NCBI GenBank assembly: GCA_004144175.1 | Contig: SEFT01000005.1 | Coordinates: 1-64,000, forward strand | Direction of reading: 5' to 3' | Origin: Sphingobacteriales bacterium | GTDB taxonomy: Bacteria; Bacteroidota; Bacteroidia; Chitinophagales; Chitinophagaceae | Length of the DNA: 64,000 bases | In this document: piece by piece, positions 55,487 through 64,000 of the stretch | Layout: every line of letters begins with the position of its first letter | Position numbering within the stretch: position 1 is the stretch's first letter | Notes under the pieces: generated by a model | Databases searched by the model: none | What the model was told of the DNA's origin: nothing | Seen by the model: only the letters and a program-made list of their open reading frames with translations | Program-made: the position numbers and the translations under genes

Positions 55487-56305
55487 ATGTTTAAAGGAAG
55501 AACTGCGTTTATAACCGGTGCCAGTCGTGGCATTGGCAAAGCCATTGCTATGCGGCTGGCTAAAGAAGGAGCTAATATAGCTGTTGTTGCAAAATCGGTA
55601 GAGGAAGACCCGCGGCTGGGCGGCACCATACACAGCACAGCAAAAGAAATAAATGAAGCGGGAGGCAGAGCCCTGGCTATACGCTGCGACATACGCGACG
55701 AAGAGCAGATATTAGAAGCCATCCGCCAGTGCATTAGCATCTTTGGAGGTATCGATATACTGGTGAATAACGCGTCAGCCATAAATCTGAGTAATACGGA
55801 AGCGACCGAGGCAAAACGGTTCGACCTGATGCACGATATAAATGTGCGGGGCACCTTCCTGGTTACAAAGCACTGCATTCCTCATCTCAAGGAAGGTAAA
55901 AATCCACATATACTCACACTATCACCACCACTCAATTTGCAACCGAAATGGCTGGCGCCCTACCCTGCATATGCTATTACCAAATACAGTATGACTATGC
56001 TGACCATTGGCTGGGCGGAAGAGTTAAAAGAATACAAGATAGCTGCTAATGCACTGTGGCCCGCCACAACTATAGCCACTGCTGCGGTAAAGAACCTTTT
56101 GGGCGGCGATATGCTGATACAAGCCAGCCGCAAACCGGACATCATTGCCGATGCAGCGCATTACATATTGGCCCAGCCATCAGATAGCTATACAGGGCAG
56201 ACGCTCATAGACGAACAGGTACTGGCAGCGGCAGGTATAACAGACCTTGCACACTATGCGATCAACCCAGCCAATGAATTATTCAAAGACCTTTTTGTCG
56301 ACTAG
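55487..56305 (+). CDS. HSDL2-like short-chain dehydrogenase
   Basis: 272 aa from the ATG at 55487, which starts MFKGRTAFITGASRGIGKAIA as in homologs; the frame is open upstream to a TTG at 55454, which I reject. The SDR cofactor loop, LVNNASAIN, and the active-site YPAYAITKYSMTM are clear. The segment HILTLSPPLNLQP and the ending GQTLIDEQVLAAAG match the hydroxysteroid dehydrogenase-like 2 group, whose substrates are not established (perhaps fatty-acid-related). The gene follows the M15 gene on the same strand. Confidence 0.9.
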   Translation: MFKGRTAFITGASRGIGKAIAMRLAKEGANIAVVAKSVEEDPRLGGTIHSTAKEINEAGGRALAIRCDIRDEEQILEAIRQCISIFGGIDILVNNASAINLSNTEATEAKRFDLMHDINVRGTFLVTKHCIPHLKEGKNPHILTLSPPLNLQPKWLAPYPAYAITKYSMTMLTIGWAEELKEYKIAANALWPATTIATAAVKNLLGGDMLIQASRKPDIIADAAHYILAQPSDSYTGQTLIDEQVLAAAGITDLAHYAINPANELFKDLFVD

Positions 56306-56372
56306 GCGTTAATCAGCGTTAAAGCCTGAGTTAATTATGGTTAAAGGATTACATTAGTATAATACCTTCATC

Positions 56373-56380
56373 TATTTTTG
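56373..56380 (+). promoter_or_regulatory. -7 element for the ABC transporter operon
   Basis: TATTTTTG, exact TAnnTTTG match, 17 bases before the TTG start of the ABC ATPase gene. Confidence 0.55.
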
Positions 56381-56397
56381 ACTCAAATTCTAACGCT

Positions 56398-57297
56398 TTG
56401 CAATCTGTTCTATCAATAAGGGAAATCTCAAAATCTTACGGTCCTATACAGGCACTGAAGAACGTATCGTTTGAAGTGCCCGAAGGAAGTGTATTTGGTA
56501 TACTCGGCCCCAACGGTAGTGGCAAGACAACCATGCTGGGTATCGTTCTCGATGTGCTCAAAGCCAATTCGGGCAGCTACCAGTGGTTCGATAATATAGC
56601 ACCGGAAATCGCCCGCAGCAATATTGGCTCGCTGCTCGAGACGCCTAATTTCTATCACTATCTCTCTGCAATGGACAATCTTGAGGTTGCAGCTGCTATC
56701 AAACGCCGCGGCAAGGACGACCGGTTGCGAGTACTGGAAAAAGTGGGACTGATAGCGCGTAAGGACAGCAAATTCCAAACCTATTCGCTGGGTATGAAAC
56801 AGCGCCTGGCCATCGGTTCGGCACTACTGGGAACCCCTAAAGTGCTGGTACTCGACGAGCCGACCAATGGCCTAGACCCCGCAGGTATAGCGGAGATACG
56901 CGAGCTGATAAGGCAACTTAATGCCGAAGGCATCACCATCATCATGGCAAGTCACCTGCTCGATGAGGTGGAAAAAGTATGTACGCACGTAGCTATACTG
57001 AAACGAGGTGACCTACTGCTAAGCGGCCCGGTAGATGAAGTGCTGCGCAGCGAGGATACCATAGAAATAGGTGCCGAAAACAGGAATGCCCTGCAACAGA
57101 CTATTTCTTCGATGCCGGGGATTAAGAATGTACGCATTACCAGCGCCAATTATCTACAGCTGGCTTACGAGCCTCATATCAATACAGCGAAGATCAACCA
57201 GTACTGCATGGACAAAGGCATCGTGCTGAATCACCTGCAACTGAAGAAGAAGAGTCTCGAAACCAAATTTATGGAACTTACAAACGAAGCTAAATAA
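56398..57297 (+). CDS. ABC transporter ATP-binding protein
   Basis: 299 aa with one nucleotide-binding domain: Walker A GILGPNGSGKTTML (34-47), signature YSLGMKQRLAIGSALL, Walker B VLVLDEPTNGLDP and switch MASHLLDE, and a C-terminal regulatory stretch of about 80 residues. It is the CcmA/NatA-like exporter type. Translation probably starts at a TTG (56398), as there is no ATG before the conserved N terminus. Its stop overlaps the permease ATG by one base (TAATG), so the two are coupled. Confidence 0.93.
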   Translation: MQSVLSIREISKSYGPIQALKNVSFEVPEGSVFGILGPNGSGKTTMLGIVLDVLKANSGSYQWFDNIAPEIARSNIGSLLETPNFYHYLSAMDNLEVAAAIKRRGKDDRLRVLEKVGLIARKDSKFQTYSLGMKQRLAIGSALLGTPKVLVLDEPTNGLDPAGIAEIRELIRQLNAEGITIIMASHLLDEVEKVCTHVAILKRGDLLLSGPVDEVLRSEDTIEIGAENRNALQQTISSMPGIKNVRITSANYLQLAYEPHINTAKINQYCMDKGIVLNHLQLKKKSLETKFMELTNEAK

Positions 57298-58094
57298 TGA
57301 AAACGCTACTCGCCATCGAATGGCTCAAAATAAAACGCTACCGCACTTTCTGGATACTGATAGGCTTCTTCCTGGTATTGCTGCCCTTGTGGAACTACCA
57401 GATAGAGAATGGTATGATAAAGATGAGTGGCGGCGGCGCCAATGGCATCAACTTCCTGAGCCAGGCATACTCATTCCCCGAGGTTTGGGGTAATGTATCG
57501 TTTTGGGCCAGCATATTTGTATTGTTTCTCTCCATCCTGATCATTATTCTTACCACCAATGAATACAGCTTCCGCACGCATCGCCAAAACGTGATTGATG
57601 GATGGAGCCGCCTGCAATTTTTCCATGCAAAAGTGGCGATTGTGCTCATCGTAAGTTTCCTTACTACGCTATATGTATTCATAGTTGGCCTGCTCATGGG
57701 TATTGTCAATTCTGGCGATATCAATCAGGCTTTTACACAATTCTACAAGCTTGGCTACTTCTTTCTATTATCTGTTAACTACCTTGGGTTTGCACTACTC
57801 ATAAGCTTACTGATACGCAGAAGCGGCTTATCTATCGGGCTATTCCTGTTGTACAGTCTTATCATCGAAAATATATTAAGGGGGCTGCTCAATTGGGGTA
57901 ATGACCTGAACCTGGGCGACTTCCTGCCACTGCAAGCTAGCGACGAGTTATTGCCGCTGCCATTATTCCAGCTCTTCAGCTCTATGGCAGCGCCGCAAAC
58001 CGTGCCTGATACCTATTATATCATTGCCAGCATTGGTTGGTGTGCCCTATATTATTTTATTGGTCGCCGCATGTTACTGCGTAGCGATTGGTAA
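57297..58094 (+). CDS. ABC-2 type transporter permease
   Basis: 265 aa with about six membrane helices (near 17-35, 72-92, 112-132, 150-170, 176-196 and 236-254), the usual ABC2_membrane layout. It forms the exporter channel for the preceding ATPase. The start LLAIEWLKIKRYRTFWILIGFF is typical of Bacteroidota ABC-2 permeases. The substrate is unknown. surE follows after 9 bases. Confidence 0.88.
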   Translation: MKTLLAIEWLKIKRYRTFWILIGFFLVLLPLWNYQIENGMIKMSGGGANGINFLSQAYSFPEVWGNVSFWASIFVLFLSILIIILTTNEYSFRTHRQNVIDGWSRLQFFHAKVAIVLIVSFLTTLYVFIVGLLMGIVNSGDINQAFTQFYKLGYFFLLSVNYLGFALLISLLIRRSGLSIGLFLLYSLIIENILRGLLNWGNDLNLGDFLPLQASDELLPLPLFQLFSSMAAPQTVPDTYYIIASIGWCALYYFIGRRMLLRSDW

Positions 58095-58103
58095 ATTTGC
58101 TGC

Positions 58104-58886
58104 ATGTTCAGCGACGACAGGCCGGTAATACTGGTAACGAATGATGATGGCATAGCAGCACCAGGAATCAGGAATCTTATAGAAGCAGTAAAAGACCTGG
58201 GGCAGGTAATAGTGGTAGCACCCGATAGCCCTCAGTCTGGCATGGGACATGCCATCACTATTGGGCACCCAATACGTCTGTACAAGGCCGACATATACGG
58301 AGACATACCTGCCTGGCAATGCAGCGGCACACCCGTTGACTGCGTAAAGCTGGCTCGTGACAAAATATTGCACCGCAAGCCCGACATCTGTGTAAGCGGT
58401 ATCAATCACGGCTCTAACTGTTCTATCAATATCATCTATTCCGGCACCATGAGTGCTGCTATGGAGGCTGCAATAGAGGGCATACCATCTGTAGGGTTCT
58501 CGCACCTCGACTATAACTACGATGCCGACTTTACAGTATCGCGCATGGTGGCACATACCATTACCAAGCGTATGCTGCAAGAGCCTATGCCACAGCATAC
58601 ATTACTCAATGTTAACATACCTATCGTAACGCCTGATAATTTCAGAGGCATCAAGCTATGCCGACAGGCGTACGCGAAATGGGAAGAGCAATTCGACCAC
58701 CGTGTGGACCCGAGGGGCAAAGACTACTACTGGATGGTGGGTAAGTTTAAAAACATGGACAACGGCATGGATACCGACGTAAAGGCACTTGAAGATGGCT
58801 ACGCGTCAGTGGTGCCGGTAAAATTCGATTTGACTGATTTGAAAATGAAGGAGATGCTGGAAAAGGAATGGACGGATATTATTTAA
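58104..58886 (+). CDS. surE: 5'/3'-nucleotidase SurE
   Basis: 260 aa. It is a metal-dependent phosphatase that removes phosphate from nucleoside 5'- and 3'-monophosphates. The metal site is at VTNDDGIAAPGI (N13, D14, D15), with further family blocks VVVAPDSPQSGMGHAIT, SGTPVDCVKL, VSGINHGSN and YSGTMSAAMEA. The C-terminal TDVKALEDGYASVVPV is the conserved SurE ending. It is probably cotranscribed with the ABC transporter genes. Confidence 0.96.
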   Translation: MFSDDRPVILVTNDDGIAAPGIRNLIEAVKDLGQVIVVAPDSPQSGMGHAITIGHPIRLYKADIYGDIPAWQCSGTPVDCVKLARDKILHRKPDICVSGINHGSNCSINIIYSGTMSAAMEAAIEGIPSVGFSHLDYNYDADFTVSRMVAHTITKRMLQEPMPQHTLLNVNIPIVTPDNFRGIKLCRQAYAKWEEQFDHRVDPRGKDYYWMVGKFKNMDNGMDTDVKALEDGYASVVPVKFDLTDLKMKEMLEKEWTDII

Positions 58887-58897
58887 CCTTTCTAATG

Positions 58898-59992
58898 CTA
58901 TCGCGCAAAACTCACTGATATAAGTTTATAACCTTCATCAGTTCTAAGAAAATCGAAATGGTCTTGCCCTTTTTTATTGTTGATAACGATAGAAAGCACA
59001 GGATATTTCCAATATTTCGATTCACCGCAGTCATTATAGTATTTGCCGTAGGTTTTAGGGTCTGTATAGATGAATTTATTTAGTCCGCCTTCATATAACC
59101 ACCATCTGTCTTTTTTGTTTTTTATCGATAATAGCTTTTTGTTGATCCGCTCATAGTTGGATGCTACATATTGCTTCCCCGGTTTCTTGACCCAATCATC
59201 AGGTTCGTCAATTGTTACCTCAACAAACGTGGCATCAAGTAGACTGGCTAAACTCAGGTCGTTCAACAGACGATCCAGCCAATTCCTAAATTCAAGCTGG
59301 TGGTCGACAAATGACAAGTAAGTACCATCGGGCCGTCTGAAATATCGCCGCACAGTATCAATTCCGGGTTGCAGTGAAGCCTGTGCCGAATAAAAATCCA
59401 GAATTTCTGTGCCTGTAAAGCTGTCGATAAGTACATTGTCTGCTGTGTCGATGAGCATAGATCGCCCACTTTTCCAGTAGTAATGTTCTCTGCCCGGATC
59501 ATCGTACACTTTGTCGGCTCCTTTCAGGGCTATTATCATCCCATTACGCACATTGCTTAGCCAGTTATAAGTAGCCGATATTACAACATTCCCGTCTCGG
59601 TCGAACATACCGACCCTTTCAGACCTGTCATCCGCAAACCTGATAAATCCTTCGCTTTCACAATCCGGCGTATTATCGAAAAAGTACAAACTATCTCGTC
59701 CAACCACCCTTCCCGCCTTCGTCAGATAATAACTTTTCAGGCTGTCACCCTTGCGCTCGCCTACCGTTATTATGTGTCGAAACTTGCTGGCATGTGCAAA
59801 CATGGTGAATTTTGCAGGTATCCTGACATTGCCTACCGCATCTTTGAATCCTATTAAAGTAGTATCCGCATTATAATATGCAGTCCAGACGTCGCTCTCT
59901 TGGGCCAAAAGGGGGCGATTGCTAAACAACAATAGCACAAGTATGAAAAAGACTGCCTTCTGCTGCCAAGAGCAAAACATATCTGGTTTCAA
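58898..59992 (-). CDS. Secreted WG-repeat-like protein
   Basis: 364 aa with a signal peptide to RPLLAQ (31). Mature residues contain repeats of the kind GFKDAVGNVRIPAKFTMF, GMFDRDGNVVISATYNWLSNV and LIDTADNVLI, resembling degenerate WG (KWG) repeats, which form short beta-strand modules. The C-terminal half (from about residue 240) has no motif I know. Probably periplasmic or outer-membrane-associated. It is convergent with surE and isolated from any operon. A -7-like TATCTTGG lies on the minus strand at 60021-60028. Confidence 0.65.
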   Translation of the reverse strand: MKPDMFCSWQQKAVFFILVLLLFSNRPLLAQESDVWTAYYNADTTLIGFKDAVGNVRIPAKFTMFAHASKFRHIITVGERKGDSLKSYYLTKAGRVVGRDSLYFFDNTPDCESEGFIRFADDRSERVGMFDRDGNVVISATYNWLSNVRNGMIIALKGADKVYDDPGREHYYWKSGRSMLIDTADNVLIDSFTGTEILDFYSAQASLQPGIDTVRRYFRRPDGTYLSFVDHQLEFRNWLDRLLNDLSLASLLDATFVEVTIDEPDDWVKKPGKQYVASNYERINKKLLSIKNKKDRWWLYEGGLNKFIYTDPKTYGKYYNDCGESKYWKYPVLSIVINNKKGQDHFDFLRTDEGYKLISVSFAR

Positions 59993-60214
59993 GATAATTG
60001 GTGTTCGTTACTGTGTCCAAGATACTGCATAATAAAACGCATCAACGTTAAAACCATCCTAAGAGAAACTCATGTCTTGAACGACATGTAGTACTGGAAA
60101 ATCAGCACCTAACGTATCATTAATTGAAGAACGTGCTGGAAAAACAATGCTCCACCCTTATCTAAATTGACGTCGATGCACTAGTTTCGCACTGTTCTTA
60201 ACACCGACTCTGAT

Positions 60215-60967
60215 ATGAAAAAGACCCTTATCGTGGCATTTTTCGCCAGCCTGTTGTTCTCTGCTTGCAGCAAAAGTGACAATAATTCAAATGATCCTAA
60301 TAACAATGGCAACAACGTTAATCCCGTAGATACAGCCATGAACTACATCATTAATGGCTTGGGTGATGTGGTGATGGAAAGTACAGATACGTCTTACATG
60401 ACGCTGACTGTAAGTCTTGAAAAAGGTATACAACAAAAGGTAGCCTTAACTGTATCAGGTCTGCCAGAAAATGCACACGCAAATCTATCCACCCAGACCG
60501 GAATACCCACATTTACTAGCTTGCTCACATTAGAGGCAAAGAACGTAAAACCCGGTTCTTACCCTATAAAAGTGACAGGAACTTCGGCTACAGGTACTGA
60601 AAAGTCTTACGATCTTAACTTAAAGATCAATGAAAAGCCATTAGATCCTGCTTTTGCCTGCATTAAAGATTTGGAGGGCGATTATCAGGGATCCTACAAT
60701 GGTAAGACCTATGCAATAAACATAACCAGAAACACCGATCGGCAAACCATAATAATAAAGAACTTTCCGGAACCGGGAGTTGAGATAAAAGCATCTGTAA
60801 ATTGCAACGACAAAACTATTGGCGTTATCGCTTCGACGTACCAAAACTACAATTTCAATGGTACCGGGGGTGGGAGTTTTATTAACCCCAAAAATATTCC
60901 TCTTACATTTCTTTACTCAAAAGATGGCAAACAGCCGGAATATGTAGAGCTGACCTTAAAGAGATAG
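60215..60967 (+). CDS. Lipoprotein, family not recognised
   Basis: 250 aa. The N terminus MKKTLIVAFFASLLFSAC is a lipoprotein signal with lipobox LFSAC (Cys 18), followed by an Asn/Asp/Ser-rich linker (SDNNSNDPNNNGNN). Residues about 60-145 look like an Ig-like beta sandwich (LTVSLEKGIQQKVALTVSGLP, PGSYPIKVTGTS), and about 150-250 form a second beta domain (CIKDLEGDYQGSYNGKTYAI). Two conserved-looking cysteines (CIKDLEG, VNCNDKT) might pair. It is likely an envelope lipoprotein of unknown role. A terminator follows. Confidence 0.7.
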   Translation: MKKTLIVAFFASLLFSACSKSDNNSNDPNNNGNNVNPVDTAMNYIINGLGDVVMESTDTSYMTLTVSLEKGIQQKVALTVSGLPENAHANLSTQTGIPTFTSLLTLEAKNVKPGSYPIKVTGTSATGTEKSYDLNLKINEKPLDPAFACIKDLEGDYQGSYNGKTYAINITRNTDRQTIIIKNFPEPGVEIKASVNCNDKTIGVIASTYQNYNFNGTGGGSFINPKNIPLTFLYSKDGKQPEYVELTLKR

Positions 60968-60994
60968 ATAATTGGTAAACATGCGCAATTTCAG

Positions 60995-61030
60995 ACATAA
61001 TATCCGGCTATTACGCCGGATATTATGTTT
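60995..61030 (+). terminator. Rho-independent terminator before metG
   Basis: A perfect 14-bp stem (60995-61008 with 61015-61028), a 6-base loop, then a short T tail. It separates the lipoprotein gene from metG. Confidence 0.85.
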
Positions 61031-61084
61031 TATAAAACTCCCTATTCTGAATTATCTTGCAGGCTATTATAAGTATATTTCAGA

Positions 61085-63178
61085 ATGGATTTTAAACGAT
61101 ACCTGGTCACTGCTGCATTGCCTTATGCCAACGGACCAGTACACATAGGCCACCTGGCCGGTTGTTACCTGCCTTCCGATATTTATGTACGCTACCTGCG
61201 TGCGCAGAAAAGGGACGTAAAATTCATCTGCGGCAGCGACGAACACGGAGTACCTATTACCATCCGCGCGATGAAGGAAGGCATCACACCGCAGCAGGTG
61301 GTCGACAAGTATCATACGATCATTAAGGATAGCTTCGAGCAGATGGGTATCTCCTTCGATATCTATTCGCGCACGTCTAATAAGATCCACCACGAAACAT
61401 CGCAGGACTTCTTCACTAAGCTGTATAACGATGGCATTTTTGAAGAAAAGGAAAGCGAACAATACTACGATGAGGAGAAGGACGTATTCCTAGCCGACCG
61501 TTACATTGTGGGTACCTGCCCCGTGTGCAGCAATGACAATGCCTATGGCGACCAGTGCGAAAAATGCGGCTCTACCCTTTCTCCCGAGCAGCTCATCAAT
61601 CCACGTAGTGCGCTGAGCAATGCGAAGCCAGTAAAACGCAAAACAAAACACTGGTACTTCCCCTTAAATAAATTTGAAAGTTGGCTGAAGGAATGGGCGG
61701 TTGATGGCAAGAAAGACAGCTGGAAACCGAATGTATACGGCCAGTGCAAAAGCTGGATAGACAGCGGCCTGCAGCCCCGCGCCATGACCCGCGACAGTAG
61801 CTGGGGCGTACCCGTACCCTTGACTGACGCCAAAGGTAAAGTTCTGTACGTATGGTTTGATGCACCGATAGGCTATATCAGCGCTACTAAAGAGTTGACA
61901 GCACAATGGGCCGACTACTGGCAGCAGGAAGACACCAAGCTGGTACACTTTATTGGTAAGGACAATATCGTGTTCCACTGCATCATCTTCCCGGCTATGC
62001 TAAAGGCATACGGTAAGTTTGTATTGCCGGAGAACGTACCTGCCAACGAGTTTCTAAACATTGAAGGTGATAAAGTATCTACATCGCGCAACTGGGCGGT
62101 GTGGGTGCACGAGTACATAAATGACTTCCCGGAGCAACAGGATATACTGCGCTATGTGCTTTGCGCCAACGCCCCTGAAACTAAGGATAATGACTTTACC
62201 TGGAAAGACTTCCAGGACAGGAATAACAGCGAGCTGGTTGCCATCTTCGGCAACTTCGTGAATCGTGCCTTTGTGCTGATGCACAAGCTTTGCGGCGGTA
62301 AAGTGCCGAAGCTGCATGAGGATGTAATGGACGATGCCGACAGGGCGCTCATCAACGATATACAGAACGCTAAAACACTGGTTGAAGCCGACCTGGAAAA
62401 CTATAAGTTCAGGGATGCATTGTACGAAGTGATAGACCTGGCGCGTAAAGGCAATAAGTACATGCAGGATAAACAGCCCTGGATCGTTGCTAAGACGCTG
62501 GAACAAACACCGGACAATCAGAAGTTGATCGACAACTGCCTGCACCTTTGCCTGCAACTGACGGCAAATCTCTCTATCCTCATTAATCCATTCCTGCCAT
62601 TTACGGCTCGGAAGATGTGCCATATGATGAAGGTAGTAGACCGTATGCTGGACTGGGAAAATGCCGGCAAGATGAACCTGCTCAATGTTGGCTACCCGCT
62701 CCGTGCCCCCGAATTGCTCTTCCGCAAAATAGAAGACGATGAAGTAAAGGCACAGGTGGAAAAATTGCGCAATAACCTGACACAAGCAGCCAGCGCAAAT
62801 GCAGCCGCCGCACCACAAGCAGAAAAAGAACCCGCCCACAACCCCGTAAAACCAGAGATAACGATCGACGACTTTACGAAGATAGACCTGCGGGCAGGTA
62901 CCATCCTGAATGCCGAGAAGGTAGAGAAGGCAGACAAGCTGCTGAAGCTGGAAGTAGATATGGGCTTTGAGAAACGCACCATCGTATCAGGCATAGCCAT
63001 GCACTACAAACCGGAAGAAATCATAGGCAGGCAGGTGACAGTAGTGACCAACCTGGCGCCACGCAAAATGCGCGGTATAGAAAGCAGGGGTATGATACTG
63101 ATGGCCGAAAATGCCGATGGCAAACTCATATTTGTATCGCCTACCGAGCTGGCTAGCGCGGGAAGTGAAGTACGGTAG
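61085..63178 (+). CDS. metG: Methionine-tRNA ligase
   Basis: 697 aa. Class I synthetase that charges tRNA-Met. HIGH motif is NGPVHIGHL (H20-H23); the zinc knuckle uses C145, C148, C158 and C161 (CPVCSN..QCEKCGS). The KMSKS loop is the variant DKVSTSRNW, usual in this phylum. An anticodon-binding helical domain follows, then an Ala/Gln/Pro linker and a C-terminal Trbp111-type tRNA-binding domain ([20 protein letters not shown], about 598-697). A -7-like TATCTTGC is at 61053-61060. Confidence 0.97.
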   Translation: MDFKRYLVTAALPYANGPVHIGHLAGCYLPSDIYVRYLRAQKRDVKFICGSDEHGVPITIRAMKEGITPQQVVDKYHTIIKDSFEQMGISFDIYSRTSNKIHHETSQDFFTKLYNDGIFEEKESEQYYDEEKDVFLADRYIVGTCPVCSNDNAYGDQCEKCGSTLSPEQLINPRSALSNAKPVKRKTKHWYFPLNKFESWLKEWAVDGKKDSWKPNVYGQCKSWIDSGLQPRAMTRDSSWGVPVPLTDAKGKVLYVWFDAPIGYISATKELTAQWADYWQQEDTKLVHFIGKDNIVFHCIIFPAMLKAYGKFVLPENVPANEFLNIEGDKVSTSRNWAVWVHEYINDFPEQQDILRYVLCANAPETKDNDFTWKDFQDRNNSELVAIFGNFVNRAFVLMHKLCGGKVPKLHEDVMDDADRALINDIQNAKTLVEADLENYKFRDALYEVIDLARKGNKYMQDKQPWIVAKTLEQTPDNQKLIDNCLHLCLQLTANLSILINPFLPFTARKMCHMMKVVDRMLDWENAGKMNLLNVGYPLRAPELLFRKIEDDEVKAQVEKLRNNLTQAASANAAAAPQAEKEPAHNPVKPEITIDDFTKIDLRAGTILNAEKVEKADKLLKLEVDMGFEKRTIVSGIAMHYKPEEIIGRQVTVVTNLAPRKMRGIESRGMILMAENADGKLIFVSPTELASAGSEVR

Positions 63179-63179
63179 T

Positions 63180-63187
63180 TATTTTTG
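63180..63187 (+). promoter_or_regulatory. -7 element for the MacA-like adaptor gene
   Basis: TATTTTTG, exact TAnnTTTG, begins 2 bases after the metG stop and 22 bases before the ATG at 63209. Confidence 0.6.
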
Positions 63188-63208
63188 CACGCACAACAGA
63201 ACTTCTAT

Positions 63209-64000
63209 ATGAAGAAAAAGACCCTTTGGTGGATTGTAGGAGGATGTGTAGCAGCATTGGTGGTACTATTAATAATAGTAAAGAACAACAAGAAAACGGG
63301 TACCAAAGTAGCTGTTGAAAAGACAGCCACGCATACTATTACCGAATCTGTAACCGCCAGCGGAAAGATATACCCTGAAACGGAGGTAAAGATAAGTCCC
63401 GAGGTAAGCGGCGAAATAATAGAGCTGCACATACAGGAAGGCGATAGCGTTAGCAAAGGCAATTTGCTGGTGCGTATCAATCCTGCGATATACAGCTCTA
63501 TGGTGACACAGGCGCAGGCCAGCGTGTCTGAAACGCGTGCGCGTGTATCCAATTCGCGTGAGATGGTGCAACAAAGCCGGGCACAATACGAGCAAGCGCT
63601 GCACAACTACGAACGTAACCAGAAATTGTATAAAGACAAGGTTATATCTGCTATGGAGTTTGAGCAGGCAGAAGCTTCTTATCTTTCATCCAAGGCATCT
63701 TACGAAGCATCTAAAGCCAATGTATCGGGTGGTCAATATGGTGTGCAGGGGGCTTCGGCAGGTTTATCTCAAGCCAGGGAAAACCTACGTAAGACCACTA
63801 TTTTTGCACCCCGCTCGGGCATCATTTCTCAACTGAATGTAAAGCTGGGTGAACGCGTGGTAGGTACGGCCCAAATGGCCGGTACCGAAATGCTGACCAT
63901 TGCTGACATGAGCCGTATAGAAGTGCGTGTAGATGTAAGTGAAACGGATATTGCTAAAGTGAAGATTGGCGACACGACAATCATCGAAGCTGATGCCTAC
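63209..64000 (+). CDS. Efflux transporter periplasmic adaptor (MacA-like), 3' end outside window
   Basis: The frame is open from the ATG at 63209 to the window end (264 codons). One N-terminal membrane anchor (TLWWIVGGCVAALVVLLIIV) is followed by HTITESVTASGKIYPETEVKISPEVSGEIIEL (read in parts), the first lipoyl half with EGDSVSKGNLL, a long coiled-coil hairpin (residues about 90-190), then the second lipoyl half IFAPRSGIISQLNVKLGERV and a beta-barrel start. This is the adaptor of a tripartite ABC (MacAB-TolC) or RND pump; a MacB-type gene would be expected to follow. Confidence 0.9.
   Translation, partial: MKKKTLWWIVGGCVAALVVLLIIVKNNKKTGTKVAVEKTATHTITESVTASGKIYPETEVKISPEVSGEIIELHIQEGDSVSKGNLLVRINPAIYSSMVTQAQASVSETRARVSNSREMVQQSRAQYEQALHNYERNQKLYKDKVISAMEFEQAEASYLSSKASYEASKANVSGGQYGVQGASAGLSQARENLRKTTIFAPRSGIISQLNVKLGERVVGTAQMAGTEMLTIADMSRIEVRVDVSETDIAKVKIGDTTIIEADAY

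Overview
The window comes from a Bacteroidota chromosome, most likely the Chitinophagia/Chitinophagaceae side. The evidence is: type IX secretion (T9SS) C-terminal sorting domains on secreted proteins, a GLPGLI protein next to a CarboxypepD_reg/beta-barrel outer-membrane protein, a long (312 aa) NusB, and repeated exact matches to the phylum-specific promoter element TAnnTTTG with few Shine-Dalgarno sites. I see no rRNA, tRNA, CRISPR array, insertion sequence, integrase or replication origin. Apart from one A/T-rich orphan gene, the window reads as ordinary chromosome rather than an island.

Layout. 1-8.3 kb: end of a T9SS cargo gene, a YbiT-type ABC-F ATPase with a broken second nucleotide site, a DUF4375 protein, a methyltransferase, a DUF2807 lipoprotein, tryptophan 2,3-dioxygenase, a NamZ muramidase, an FKBP isomerase and an ExbB/ExbD pair. 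8.3-15.3 kb: recG, then a TetR-controlled tripartite drug efflux operon (TetR, TolC-like, EmrA, EmrB). 15.3-18.6 kb: a probable small RNA on the minus strand, then nusB, DUF1573 lipoprotein, yajC, coaE and an orphan membrane protein. 18.7-32.5 kb: a delta-1-pyrroline-5-carboxylate dehydrogenase and four giant FG-GAP/T9SS paralogs arranged as two back-to-back tandem pairs around a short-chain dehydrogenase, phoH and a small ORF. 32.5-40.6 kb: two cytoplasmic hybrid histidine kinases, one of 2235 aa carrying twelve nearly identical 92-residue poly-HAMP repeats. 40.9-46.8 kb: outer-membrane protein plus GLPGLI, divergent from a two-component system. 47.0-53.7 kb: heme oxygenase, a phytochrome that stops after its PHY domain, and a 1517-aa CheB-CheR-PAS-histidine kinase. 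53.8-64 kb: MarR/YceI, M15 peptidase, an HSDL2-like dehydrogenase, an ABC transporter, surE, a WG-repeat protein, a lipoprotein, metG and the start of a MacA-like adaptor.

The most interesting system is the 46.94-53.73 kb operon. It contains everything for a red/far-red photoreceptor (biliverdin synthesis, a chromophore cysteine, PASDIP, a PRxSF tongue), but the output kinase is split off onto the next gene, fused to CheB methylesterase and CheR methyltransferase domains. The kinase module there is of the Cph1 type (SHDLKEPLRK) and closely matches the one in the REC-kinase at 32.5 kb. I infer a split light-signalling module linked to chemotaxis-type methylation chemistry. The promoter of this operon carries a 21-bp inverted repeat abutting the -7 element, a layout also seen at the tetR, marR and namZ/FKBP promoters.

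All functional calls are by reading of motifs and layout. No database search was possible.
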